DNA of 64,000 nucleotides from Pyrobaculum islandicum DSM 4184. GTDB taxonomy: Archaea > Thermoproteota > Thermoprotei > Thermoproteales > Thermoproteaceae. Below are positions 18,521 through 26,756 of the stretch, in pieces; the first letter of the stretch is position 1; every line of letters begins with the position of its first letter. A model generated the notes under the pieces. The model did no database searches. It saw only the letters and a program-made list of their open reading frames with translations, and had not been told where the DNA came from. The stretch covers positions 372,001 to 436,000 of the forward strand of contig NC_008701.1 in NCBI RefSeq assembly GCF_000015205.1, read 5' to 3'. A program made the translations under genes and the position numbers.

Positions 18521-19228
18521 GTGGGAAAGAGGCGGTGGAGTCAACATTTCTTAAGAGATACGTCAGTGGCGCAGTTTATAACAGAGCTTGTCCCAAGCGG
18601 ACTTGACATAATTGAAGTCGGGCCGGGGAGGGGGGCTTTAACATTACCTCTAGCAGAGAAGTCAAAAACTATATACGCCATCGAAATCGACCCAACGCTA
18701 GCGGAGTTTTTAAAGAGACAAGCCCCTCCAAACGTCGTAGTAATTGTAGGCGACGCGCTTGAGATAGAGTGGCCTAGGGCAGACTTCTTTGTGTCAAACA
18801 TCCCATATTCTATAACCTCCCCGCTACTTCTAAAACTCGCCAAATACAGACTCCCGGCGGTAGTTACTATACAGAAGGAGGTCGCCGAAAGACTTGTAGC
18901 TGCGCCAGGTACTGAAAACTACGGGAGGCTAACTGTGGCAATTCGGTGTCACTACGACGTAGAAGTGTTACGTATACTCCCACCCCATGTATTCAGCCCG
19001 CCGCCTAAGGTTTATTCCGCCGTGGTGCGTCTCACGCCGAGGCGGCCTTGTGTAGAAGATTTTGAAAACTTCCAACGATTTACAGCTCGGCTTTTTTCAA
19101 CACGTAGAAAAACTCTCCGCCGTCTGAAACTTGGAGAGACAGAAAAGCGGGTGTACCAACTCACACTTGAGGAAATAGTTGAACTATATAAAAAACACTT
19201 CGACACGACAGAAACGTGCCGCTCTTAA
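18521..19228 (+). CDS. ksgA: 16S rRNA dimethyladenosine transferase (KsgA/Dim1)
   Basis: A 235-residue methyltransferase: QHFLRD at the N terminus, VGPGRGALT (SAM motif I), IEIDPTL, VSNIPYSITSPLL (the NxPY catalytic motif IV), and FSPPPKVYSAVVRL near the C terminus. It dimethylates two adjacent adenosines in the last helix of 16S rRNA. It is shorter than bacterial KsgA, as in other crenarchaea. It overlaps the RNase Z start by 13 bp, which suggests translational coupling. Confidence 0.93.
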   Translation: MGKRRWSQHFLRDTSVAQFITELVPSGLDIIEVGPGRGALTLPLAEKSKTIYAIEIDPTLAEFLKRQAPPNVVVIVGDALEIEWPRADFFVSNIPYSITSPLLLKLAKYRLPAVVTIQKEVAERLVAAPGTENYGRLTVAIRCHYDVEVLRILPPHVFSPPPKVYSAVVRLTPRRPCVEDFENFQRFTARLFSTRRKTLRRLKLGETEKRVYQLTLEEIVELYKKHFDTTETCRS

Positions 19229-20079
19229 AACTCGTATTTCTAGGCACAGGCGGCGCAGTGCCTAAATCAGATAGAATGTTGCCAACTATATACCTAGAGG
19301 ATTGGCTAGGCCATAGAGTTTTACTCGACGCAGGAGAGGGGGCTCAATATAGACTGTTGCAAATAGACGTCTCCCCCGCCTCTCTCACCCTAGTCGCAAT
19401 TACACATCAACACGAAGACCACACATTAGGCCTACCCGGTTTAGTAATCACTAACAAGTTTCTGGGCGGAAAATTGAAAGTACTAGCTCCGAGATCTATG
19501 CATAAGATCTTAGAGAGACTTGGCGTTGAGGTAAGCGACAGCTACGAAGAGGGGCGCTTCAAAATAACATGCGTAGAGGTGTGCCACACTGTAGACGCGT
19601 GTGGGTGGCTCTTTCAATGGGACGTCGGCTATAAGCTAGATCTTTCTAAAGTCGCCGGATTGCCCAAGTGGGCGCTTACGAATTTAATAAGAGGAGAGGC
19701 TGTGAAAGTAGGCGGTAGGTTAATAACCCCAGAAGAGGTGGCAGATCTTACACATAAGAGATTCCGCCGGCTGTTATACACTGGAGATACTGCGCCGTGC
19801 CCCCAGATGTGGAAAACCGTCGGCGAGGTAGACGTGTTAATACACGAGGCCACTTTTGCCGACGACGTAGAACCTCAAAAAGCACATGACGAGGGCCATT
19901 CAACAGTGGCAGACGCCGTTGAGGCCGCAAAGACGCTTAAAGCTGACGTACTTATACTTACACATATAAGCGCTAGATACCCCAGTAAAGAGAGACATAA
20001 AGCTCTAGCCGACGCCGTTAAGCCGCCGCCTCATATCTATATCCCCGACGACTTTGACACATTGCTTATCAAACTTTAA
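19216..20079 (+). CDS. rnz: Ribonuclease Z (tRNA 3'-endonuclease)
   Basis: A 287-residue metallo-beta-lactamase fold protein with the HxHxDH zinc motif THQHEDHTLG (H64, H66, D68, H69), then YTGDTAPC, IHEATFAD, EGHSTVADA and LTHISARYP, the expected set for tRNase Z. It removes 3' trailers from pre-tRNAs; the tRNA genes here encode no CCA, so 3' processing plus CCA addition is required. The GTG start at 19216 overlaps ksgA. The end overlaps the convergent methyltransferase gene by 11 bp. Confidence 0.93.
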   Translation: MPLLKLVFLGTGGAVPKSDRMLPTIYLEDWLGHRVLLDAGEGAQYRLLQIDVSPASLTLVAITHQHEDHTLGLPGLVITNKFLGGKLKVLAPRSMHKILERLGVEVSDSYEEGRFKITCVEVCHTVDACGWLFQWDVGYKLDLSKVAGLPKWALTNLIRGEAVKVGGRLITPEEVADLTHKRFRRLLYTGDTAPCPQMWKTVGEVDVLIHEATFADDVEPQKAHDEGHSTVADAVEAAKTLKADVLILTHISARYPSKERHKALADAVKPPPHIYIPDDFDTLLIKL

Positions 20080-20815
20080 CTGCGACATAAATAACTGTGG
20101 TGGCAAAAGGCGCAAAACGCTTCAACAGATCTAGTTTTTCAAAAAACTTAAGCCTAAACCGCTTTTGTAAAAACCTAGAGGGGAGGGGCGGGAATAAATA
20201 TATCGGCCTAGCATCTATTATTTCAAGCCCGGCTTTCCTCAACGCAGATTTGACATAGAAGTACGAGTAGTAGTTGAAGGGCAGTTCGCTATCGACAGAC
20301 TCCCAAACTCCTCTTACAACGCCGCGGAGAAGGGCATCTTTAAACTTGCCAACCCCTTGGAACAGCAGGTATTCGTACAACATATCTAGACACACGGCGT
20401 TGTCTATATCTGTGATAAAGATGCCGCCTTTCTTAAGCACGTGCGCCACGGAGGCAAACGCACTCTCTAGGTTATGTAAGTGGTTGTAGACGCTGCCGAG
20501 CGCCGTCACTGCGTCAAATCTACGAGCCCTAATAGGCAACATGGCGGCGTCGCCCTGTATTCTATCGCCACATCTACACACTTTCAAAGACTCGACAGAG
20601 ATGTCTAGAGGGATCACTGTGGCGCCCCTGGCCTGCATATAGAGACTCCAAAACCCCGTGCCAGCCCCCACGTCGAGGATATACATACCTCTTTTGATAT
20701 ATACGTCTAACACCTCGCCTAACTTTCTATACAACGTCCTATAGTACCACGTCCCTAGGTATTTATCTACATAGAGACGGGCTACTGTATCGTAATAATC
20801 GGCGACCGCCTTCAC
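20069..20815 (-). CDS. Class I SAM-dependent methyltransferase
   Basis: A 248-residue protein with VGAGTGFWSLYMQARG (motif I), VIPLDISVESL and AVTALGSVYNHL, typical of small-molecule-type methyltransferases of the UbiE/Methyltransf_11 group. The substrate cannot be inferred. It starts inside the last four bases of the upstream PilT-type ATPase gene (ATG overlap), so both are likely made from one mRNA, but that does not define its role. Confidence 0.72.
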   Translation of the reverse strand: MKAVADYYDTVARLYVDKYLGTWYYRTLYRKLGEVLDVYIKRGMYILDVGAGTGFWSLYMQARGATVIPLDISVESLKVCRCGDRIQGDAAMLPIRARRFDAVTALGSVYNHLHNLESAFASVAHVLKKGGIFITDIDNAVCLDMLYEYLLFQGVGKFKDALLRGVVRGVWESVDSELPFNYYSYFYVKSALRKAGLEIIDARPIYLFPPLPSRFLQKRFRLKFFEKLDLLKRFAPFATTVIYVAVKV

Positions 20816-22374
20816 CTTGGCTCTATTCTAAAATCTAGCGATAGTTTCCTACGTAGTTTCTCTAACTTAGCAACCCCCCTCGAGAGGACAACGCCGAGGT
20901 ACTCCTCAGGCACCTTGATCACAATTAGGCCGTCTCTCTCCTCAAGCTTAATCTCGCCAGGGGGCACGTAGCGCTTCAAGGCGGAGACCACCATGGAATA
21001 TATCTTGCGGCTCGGCGCCCTCTCCCCGCCCCTCTTCACTGGCACCACGAAGGTCTCCTCGCCAAAGACGTAGATCTCGTACTCCACCTCGTCTGTGAGG
21101 AAGTCCTTGACTAAGATAACAGGCCTGGCGAGATCCTCCTCCCTCATCCCCGCCGGCACCTTTACCACCATAGAGAGGGCGTATATCTTCTTCACCTCGC
21201 CGTCTTTCATAAAGATCACCGTGTCAATTATGGAGGGGATCATGCCCAGCTCCACCCTCCTGATAAACCTCTGGATGGCGTCTATAGGCGAGGTGGCGTG
21301 GACAACCCCCACCATCCCCACCCCCGCCAGCCTGAGGTCCACGTAGAGCTGGAAGTCCGCCGTGTCCCTCATCTCGTCGAAGATAGTATAGTCTGGCCGC
21401 GACAGGAGGAGGATGTCGTGAACCTCCTCAGATGTGGCCAAGTTCTTCGAGATCTGCGTAATGGCGGGGCTCAGAGTCATATCTCTCGGCGACTCCAACG
21501 TCTTCACAATCTTGCCCTTGCTCAGGTAGAACTCCGCGAGGGCCTGGGCGAAGGTGGTCTTGCCCGCTCCAGGCGCCCCCGCGATCAATATACCCTCGGC
21601 GCTTTTCTCAAGCCGCTCCAACACCCTGGGGTCAAGCCCGTAGTCTTCTATGCTCTTCCTAACCACAGGTTTTGTAGCTGTGATCTCCAATCTTTCAGAC
21701 ACCGGCGGAAAAACTACGACTATTCTATGCTCCTTATGTTGTATAATCATCGAATGGGGGCGCCTGATCTCAATCCTCGTCTTTGAATTCAGACGAGACG
21801 CCTCAGAGACGAGCTCTCTAACTATTGTATACAGTTGCTTTCTCGTAAGAGGCTCTGGAGACAGTTGGACAAAACGCCAACTGCCCGGCTTGCCGACTTT
21901 GCCAAAAGGCGGCAAGCCCTCTTTTAAATGCACAGACATTACATCCTTAGAAAAAAACTTCTCTATCGTCAAAACGTCGCGCGGTTTGCCTAGATATATA
22001 GTTCTAATCCCCTGCACAACCGCGGCGTCTCTAGACAATTCGTCACTTGTCACATAGATACAGTTATTCTCTTTCGCAAACCTCCTAGCATACATATCTA
22101 ACTCACTTGGGTCTACCCTCCTATCTATAGAAACAACCTCTATCTTTACAAAGTCCGAAAGCCCCAGCTTCTCCACAGACTCAAACAAATCTTTCAACTC
22201 CTCCACGCCAATTATCCCAACCCCATCCCCCTGTCTTGCAAGAGAAGAGAAATACTCCGCCATTTCAGAGAGGAGAAAGAGAGTGCCCCTAAGCCTCCCC
22301 CCAAGTATCGCCTCTTTTAACGAGCCGTCTAACACCACCGAGCTGTCAGCTATGTATTTATCCACCGCCAACAC
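20812..22374 (-). CDS. PIN-domain/PilT-type ATPase with C-terminal KH domain
   Basis: A 520-residue fusion. Residues 1-150 are a PIN nuclease-like domain (D10, and SDELSRDAA near 110-118). The middle is a PilT/VirB11-type ATPase with Walker A GAPGAGKTT (266-274), a Walker B-like FDEMRDTADFQLYVDLRLAG and VGVVHATSPIDA. The C terminus looks like a KH RNA-binding module (GVVLSRGVAKLEKLRRKL). This PIN-ATPase-KH architecture is conserved in archaea and its function is poorly known; an RNA-processing or degradation role is an inference. It shares 38 bp of divergent upstream DNA with the THUMP methyltransferase. Confidence 0.85.
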   Translation of the reverse strand: MLAVDKYIADSSVVLDGSLKEAILGGRLRGTLFLLSEMAEYFSSLARQGDGVGIIGVEELKDLFESVEKLGLSDFVKIEVVSIDRRVDPSELDMYARRFAKENNCIYVTSDELSRDAAVVQGIRTIYLGKPRDVLTIEKFFSKDVMSVHLKEGLPPFGKVGKPGSWRFVQLSPEPLTRKQLYTIVRELVSEASRLNSKTRIEIRRPHSMIIQHKEHRIVVVFPPVSERLEITATKPVVRKSIEDYGLDPRVLERLEKSAEGILIAGAPGAGKTTFAQALAEFYLSKGKIVKTLESPRDMTLSPAITQISKNLATSEEVHDILLLSRPDYTIFDEMRDTADFQLYVDLRLAGVGMVGVVHATSPIDAIQRFIRRVELGMIPSIIDTVIFMKDGEVKKIYALSMVVKVPAGMREEDLARPVILVKDFLTDEVEYEIYVFGEETFVVPVKRGGERAPSRKIYSMVVSALKRYVPPGEIKLEERDGLIVIKVPEEYLGVVLSRGVAKLEKLRRKLSLDFRIEPR

Positions 22375-22412
22375 ACATACAAGTCTATATAAAATCTTTT
22401 AGCAGATAGCCC

Positions 22413-23417
22413 GTGCGATATTTAATAACTACAGTCCCAGGACTCGAAGACTTTGTAATAGAAGAATCGGCGGAGCGGCTCTCGGCAAAAACTGCAAAAG
22501 CCATATACATGACAGGACGCGTAATCGTAGAGACAGAGGCAGAACCACACGCCCTATACAGTTTAAAAACTGCAGAGAGGTTCGGCATATTCCTAGGCGA
22601 GGGGCTAGCAGAGACACTACAAGAGGTGGTAAACACGGCGTCGACATATCTACCACACGTCTTGAAATACCTCACAAAAAACACAACCGTAGGCATACGT
22701 TGCGAAAGAGTAGGCCAACACCCCTTCACCTCACGCGACGTAGAGAGAGAAGTGGGGAGGTGGCTAAAGGAGAGGGGGTACGTCATCAGCCTAGTCGACC
22801 CAGACGTCGAGATAAACGTCGACGTAGTACACAACTACGTCACAGTCTGGATCACCGTAGCTAAAAAAAGCCTCAAAGACAGGCCCTGGCGCGCCTATGA
22901 GCACTACGCCAGCCTAAACCCCATAATCGCCCACGCCATGGCCAGACTCGCCAAGCCAGCCCCCGGGGAGACCATATGCGATCTGACATGCGGCGGCGGA
23001 ACCATAGCCGCAGAGGCGGCCGAATACGCCCCCTGGGCCAGATACATATGCGTAGACATATCCCTAAAACACATAAAAGGCGCCGCCTTAAACACGGCGC
23101 GGTACCCCCAGGTAGACCTCCTCTGGTTCGACTCCACCAAACTACATAGAGCAATACGCCCCATATGCGACAAATACATATTCAACCCCCCATACGGCTT
23201 CAGAATACCCGGCAAGATAGGAAAGCTATACCACCTCCTCGGAAAAGCCATGCGCAAACTCACCCGCCACTGCGCCACCTACGTCACAATAACCCCCAGA
23301 CACAAAACCTTCACAAGCCAAGTAGGAGGCGAGATAATCATGAGAAGAGTCATATACCAAGGAGGCCTATACAGCAGCATCATAGTGGGGAGAATATGCC
23401 CCACCTCGTCCCCCTAA
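22413..23417 (+). CDS. THUMP-domain RNA (guanine-N2) methyltransferase
   Basis: A 334-residue protein. The N-terminal region (PGLEDFVIEESAERL) and about 60-150 fit a ferredoxin-like plus THUMP tRNA-binding module. The catalytic half has CDLTCGGGTIAAEAA (SAM motif I), VDISLKHIKGA and the NPPYGFRIPGKIGKLYHLLG motif. Trm14/TrmN-type enzymes methylate N2 of guanosine 6 in tRNA; Trm-G10 is the alternative. Codons shift to a C-rich style in the second half. It starts at GTG 22413. The Trm14 versus Trm-G10 choice is unresolved. Confidence 0.85.
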   Translation: MRYLITTVPGLEDFVIEESAERLSAKTAKAIYMTGRVIVETEAEPHALYSLKTAERFGIFLGEGLAETLQEVVNTASTYLPHVLKYLTKNTTVGIRCERVGQHPFTSRDVEREVGRWLKERGYVISLVDPDVEINVDVVHNYVTVWITVAKKSLKDRPWRAYEHYASLNPIIAHAMARLAKPAPGETICDLTCGGGTIAAEAAEYAPWARYICVDISLKHIKGAALNTARYPQVDLLWFDSTKLHRAIRPICDKYIFNPPYGFRIPGKIGKLYHLLGKAMRKLTRHCATYVTITPRHKTFTSQVGGEIIMRRVIYQGGLYSSIIVGRICPTSSP

Positions 23418-23600
23418 CTCTCTCTTGGCCCCTCCCTGGGGGACTCAAGGGCCCGCCCCGGGCACGCCGGGACGAGGGGGCGGCTCACCCGGGGAACGTG
23501 GCGCCAAGTCATTAACTTTCCCCGTCTTCGCGCCCCCGTCTGCCGCCCCGGGACCAAGTAGATGTCGTTCATGTGAAGAGTGTAGTTACGAGGTTAAGGG
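23418..23600 (+). other. GC-rich intergenic stretch with potential RNA structure
   Basis: No gene is supported. The sequence can form a long imperfect stem: GACGAGGGGGCG near 23470-23481 against CGCCCCCGTC near 23529-23540, closing a loop with CACCCGGGG and CCCCG sub-elements. It directly follows the methyltransferase stop, so it could be a 3' untranslated structure, an independent RNA, or the GC-rich end of a lost mobile element. I could not match it to SRP RNA or RNase P RNA. Confidence 0.25.
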
Positions 23601-23917
23601 AGGTATGGGCGTAATACTGTTTATGGTCGGGCTTGCCGTCGTGGCGGCCAGCGATGCCGCGTCGACTCCGCCGAATCCCACGTGCAGAAGGCGCTAGCCG
23701 CCGTCCAGAATCTTCTTCGCCGCGCTTGGCCAGTACATTGCCAATGCAGAGGCGACGTATTCAATGGCCATCGCCGCCTCCCAGGCGCGTACCCTCCAGC
23801 GGGGGGCCGCGGCACCGGCTGACGACGTAGTACGCCCTCTGGAGGGCGTCCACCAGCGCAGCCACCAGCTGCCTCACGGGGAGAGACCTCGGCACAAGCC
23901 GCCTAACCCTCACGTGC
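23601..23917 (-). pseudogene. Decayed gene of unknown family
   Basis: On the minus strand, VRVRRLVPRSLPVRQLVAAL and then VDALQRAYYVVSR is followed, after a frame change in a G/C run, by EAAMAIEYVASALAMYWPSA and AKKILDGG before a stop. These pieces look protein-like (amphipathic helices, normal composition) but no single frame joins them. The first piece resembles the repeated PaREP-type proteins known from Pyrobaculum, an impression from memory only. It ends next to the EamA transporter gene. Confidence 0.35.
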
Positions 23918-24787
23918 TCACGTTCTCTTCTTCGCCTTCGCAACCTCCTCAAGAACAGCCATTACTCCGCCAATGATTATTAACGCGCCTCCCAACATCG
24001 CTGTCTTAGCCGGGACCTGCCCCAGGAAGATGTAGGCAAAGAGCGTCGCGAATACAGGGTCTAAATAGCTAAGGATCGAAGCTGTGTGAATGCTTATCTT
24101 CCTTAAGCTGTCGTACCATAGGAATAAAGCCAGTAGTGTATTTACTAAAGCCGAAACTAGCACAATAGCTATATTGTAAGCGTTAAGCTCGAAATGCAGG
24201 ATTAGTAGAAATGGGGAGGTGATGGCGGTCGATATCAAAGTCTGGCAAAGCACCAACTCCAGCGGATTAGTCAATTTACCAACAGATAACTTGTTAAACA
24301 CTATTAGCAAGCCGTAGCTCACTCCGCTGAGAATCGCCAAAATAAGCCCTAAGCTCGCGCCAGCCCCCTCCGAAACCATCGTCACAAATGGATTTATTAT
24401 GACGGAAAGGCCGGCGAACGAAATCGCTGCAGACAGCAGTTTAACCCTACTCAATTTTTCACCGACGAAGTGCATCACGAACATGGAGAAGACGGGCCCC
24501 GTGTAGTAGATCATAACAGCTATAGAAACTGGGAGCATCGCCACGGAGTAGAATAGGAAGATCCAGTTAAGCGCCAAAAACACGCCTGAAGCCGCGATGA
24601 ACCTATCCCTCAACAGCTGGACCTTGACGTTTCTGAGGAGCAAGAGCAGAGAGAGGGCTGTGAAGAAGACTCTGAAAAATACAAACACGGGAGACGGCAG
24701 GCCGGAGTATATGGAGAGTATAGATACGCTTCCCCAGATCGCTGTGGTTACAACCATTTCGAGCACGCCCTCCGCCTTTTTATTCAT
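23918..24787 (-). CDS. EamA (DMT superfamily) transporter
   Basis: A 289-residue membrane protein with about ten hydrophobic helices in two EamA repeats: TTAIWGSVSILSIY near the N terminus, and the second repeat with VSYGLLIVFNKL, SILSYLDPVFATLFAYIFLG and AMLGGALIIIGGVMAVLEE. DMT/EamA proteins export or import small metabolites such as amino acids. Its ATG lies inside the last four bases of the upstream regulator-methyltransferase gene, so the two are almost surely co-expressed. The exported compound might be made or modified by that methyltransferase, which is an inference. Confidence 0.85.
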   Translation of the reverse strand: MNKKAEGVLEMVVTTAIWGSVSILSIYSGLPSPVFVFFRVFFTALSLLLLLRNVKVQLLRDRFIAASGVFLALNWIFLFYSVAMLPVSIAVMIYYTGPVFSMFVMHFVGEKLSRVKLLSAAISFAGLSVIINPFVTMVSEGAGASLGLILAILSGVSYGLLIVFNKLSVGKLTNPLELVLCQTLISTAITSPFLLILHFELNAYNIAIVLVSALVNTLLALFLWYDSLRKISIHTASILSYLDPVFATLFAYIFLGQVPAKTAMLGGALIIIGGVMAVLEEVAKAKKRT

Positions 24788-26334
24788 ACCCTTCTAAACA
24801 CCAACACGTGAGTCCCACCACCCAGCTTCCCCTCGCCCGTCGAATAGATTTTGTAGTGAGATTCAAGTCTCAGCCCACGCTCGGCGGCTTCGGAGATGAA
24901 CTTCGCAACGGAAGTCTTCCTCTCTTCGATAACGCCTAGTAATAGCGATGTCAGCTCTAGGTGGTAGAAGTTCAGGAAGGCCTTTTCCTCGTCAACTCTA
25001 TTCTCATCCTTTGTCCCCTCGCTAATATCGACGTAAACCTTAGATAAAATGTTTAGCGCAACTCTCAATTTCCCCTCAACAGCCGCGTTGTAGGCTGAAA
25101 GCAACTCCTCTCGAAAAGTCTCCAGCGGTATATCGAGCAAATACACCAAGTGGTGCTTAACCACGTTCAACTTCCTCGCCCTTTCACTGGCAAAGTCGTC
25201 TATAAACTCGTCAGCCACTATCAAAACCCCTCCCCTACTCAGCCGGCTGGAGGTCAGCTCGAGGAAGTTGTCTATGTGGTGGGAGGAGCCGAATGAGATA
25301 ATCGCATCCGTTTTCTCCGGTAATTCATTAAGCGTTGGGAATGTGGAGATCGCTTTAAATAAGTTAGAAGTCTCTACGCAGGTTATGCCTAAATCCAATA
25401 TCTCCGTCAGCATCCTCTCATGATATGCCGGGCCGCAGCCTAAGCTCACAACGTCTCTGATACCCCTCTTCTCCAACTCATATGCGACGTAGACTGCTTG
25501 TTCCGCGTAGCCTGGGTGTAGCGGCTCATACAAAAGGTATTTTAGTGGATCTATATTCCGCTCAAATGATGATCTTCTTAATAACGCGTTTTGGCTGAAC
25601 TTTCTCACGCCTTCCTTTATCGCCTTGGGAATTGTCAACTTCCCCCTAAGCGTTAGGATTTCCGCATTAAGCACATCGGCAGTTAAACTCTCCTCTAACC
25701 CCTCAACCGTTTGGAGATTATTTACTGCGTCGATTAGCATCTTTAAAAATTTGTTTTCAACGTTCTCGTCATATATTAAATCTCTATATCTGGGAATACT
25801 TACTTTCCTTGTGTTTTTATACTCGATTGTTGGTAATTCATCTTTTGAGCCATAGATTAATGTTACGATGGCCTCCGCGTCGTCTCCTACGGCCATGTAG
25901 AGGTGCTCCCTGCCTCCGTAGAACTTCGCAAAATCTCCCTCGCCAACTAACGACAGCTTGTCCCTGCTCCCGACGATCATCACCCCTTTAATAACTTGCA
26001 CTACTTCCATTGGCGAGTTCCTGTGGGGTTCAGAGCGCTTTATCGCGTTGGAGCGCAGCTTCATTAGGTATACCTCCTTGTTCTCTACACGCTCTATCAA
26101 TCGAACTTCAACCCCCTCGTCTTTAACAACTATGTCGTATGTCACGAGTTCGCCAAAGGGAACGCCTAAGGCGTTGGCGATGGCCCAGAGCGTGTTGATG
26201 GAGGGGCTTATCTTGTCATTTTCTATCTCCCACAAAGTCGATTTCGAGACACCCGCCAACCTAGCTAACCGCGAAAGGCTGAGGCCCTTTCTCCTCCTCA
26301 GCTCAGACAATCTATTCCCAAGCTTATACTCCAT
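24784..26334 (-). CDS. HTH-cupin-methyltransferase fusion regulator
   Basis: A 516-residue three-part protein. Residues 1-62 are an XRE-type helix-turn-helix (LSELRRRKGLSLSRLARLAG, then VSKSTLWEIEN). Residues about 70-165 form a cupin-like small-molecule sensor (MEVVQVIKGVMIVG, DFAKFYGGREHL). Residues about 270-516 are a class I SAM methyltransferase with VSLGCGPAYHERML, AIISFGSSHHIDNF and GGVLIVADEF. HTH-cupin regulators are common; a fused full methyltransferase is not one I know. It is translationally coupled to the EamA transporter. TTCGAA-type palindromes lie upstream (26354-26477), one between the TATA-like box and the start, suggesting autorepression. Confidence 0.8.
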   Translation of the reverse strand: MEYKLGNRLSELRRRKGLSLSRLARLAGVSKSTLWEIENDKISPSINTLWAIANALGVPFGELVTYDIVVKDEGVEVRLIERVENKEVYLMKLRSNAIKRSEPHRNSPMEVVQVIKGVMIVGSRDKLSLVGEGDFAKFYGGREHLYMAVGDDAEAIVTLIYGSKDELPTIEYKNTRKVSIPRYRDLIYDENVENKFLKMLIDAVNNLQTVEGLEESLTADVLNAEILTLRGKLTIPKAIKEGVRKFSQNALLRRSSFERNIDPLKYLLYEPLHPGYAEQAVYVAYELEKRGIRDVVSLGCGPAYHERMLTEILDLGITCVETSNLFKAISTFPTLNELPEKTDAIISFGSSHHIDNFLELTSSRLSRGGVLIVADEFIDDFASERARKLNVVKHHLVYLLDIPLETFREELLSAYNAAVEGKLRVALNILSKVYVDISEGTKDENRVDEEKAFLNFYHLELTSLLLGVIEERKTSVAKFISEAAERGLRLESHYKIYSTGEGKLGGGTHVLVFRRV

Positions 26335-26353
26335 AGCCGCTTAGGTTTGATAT

Positions 26354-26477
26354 TTCGAACTTAAAAGAATTACGCCTAGCAGATCTACTGCCTAGATTAA
26401 CGGGGATTTGTTCGAACCATGAAACGAGCAGGACTTCGGCGGCCTAGATCTCCACAAACCCGTTCGATAATACGAAC
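26354..26477. promoter_or_regulatory. Cluster of TTCGAA-type palindromes, candidate operators
   Basis: Three related sites precede the HTH-cupin-methyltransferase gene: TTCGAA at 26354-26359, GTTCGAAC at 26410-26417, and GTTCG-N6-CGAAC at 26462-26477. The first sits between a TTTTAAG box (about 26361-26367) and the ATG at 26334, where binding would block transcription initiation. Spacings of about 56 and 55 bp separate site centres. The remainder of 26335-26756 contains a nucleotidyltransferase relic and no other gene. Confidence 0.4.
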
Positions 26478-26540
26478 CCTTCTGCCTCTGCTCGGGGCCA
26501 GCCACGCGAAGCTACACAGGGGCTTCAGCGCTTCTGTAGA

Positions 26541-26723
26541 CTAGACCATTACGTATTCCCTATCGGTTGCCCTTCGCGCAATGAGGATGTCGATGTCACT
26601 CACAACAGCGTACCTCGACAGAGCCCACACGAAGACCCTCGGCGCCTGGGTCGAAGCACTTACGTCTTTAACGAGCTCAGCAACGGATCTGCAACCCCTG
26701 AGGAAGCACGAGTCAGTAGAAAC
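26541..26723 (-). pseudogene. Relic of a minimal nucleotidyltransferase (MNT) domain
   Basis: The minus-strand frame ending at TAG 26541 reads VAELVKDVSASTQAPRVFVW followed by ALSRYAVVSDIDILIARRAT. This follows the MNT pattern (F-GS-A-G---SDIDLLV), but the GS motif is replaced by AL, the start is lost and the frame stops about 17 residues after the metal-binding SDID. MNT proteins usually pair with HEPN partners as toxin-antitoxin modules; no HEPN gene is present. I consider it a dead remnant. Confidence 0.5.
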
Positions 26724-26756
26724 TCAAGCGTGCTCTATGAGGAGGCTGTGGAGTGA

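Noticed and set aside
26409-26480. GTTCGAACC resembling a tRNA T-loop
   Set aside because: No acceptor or anticodon arms can be formed around it; repeated palindromes explain it better.
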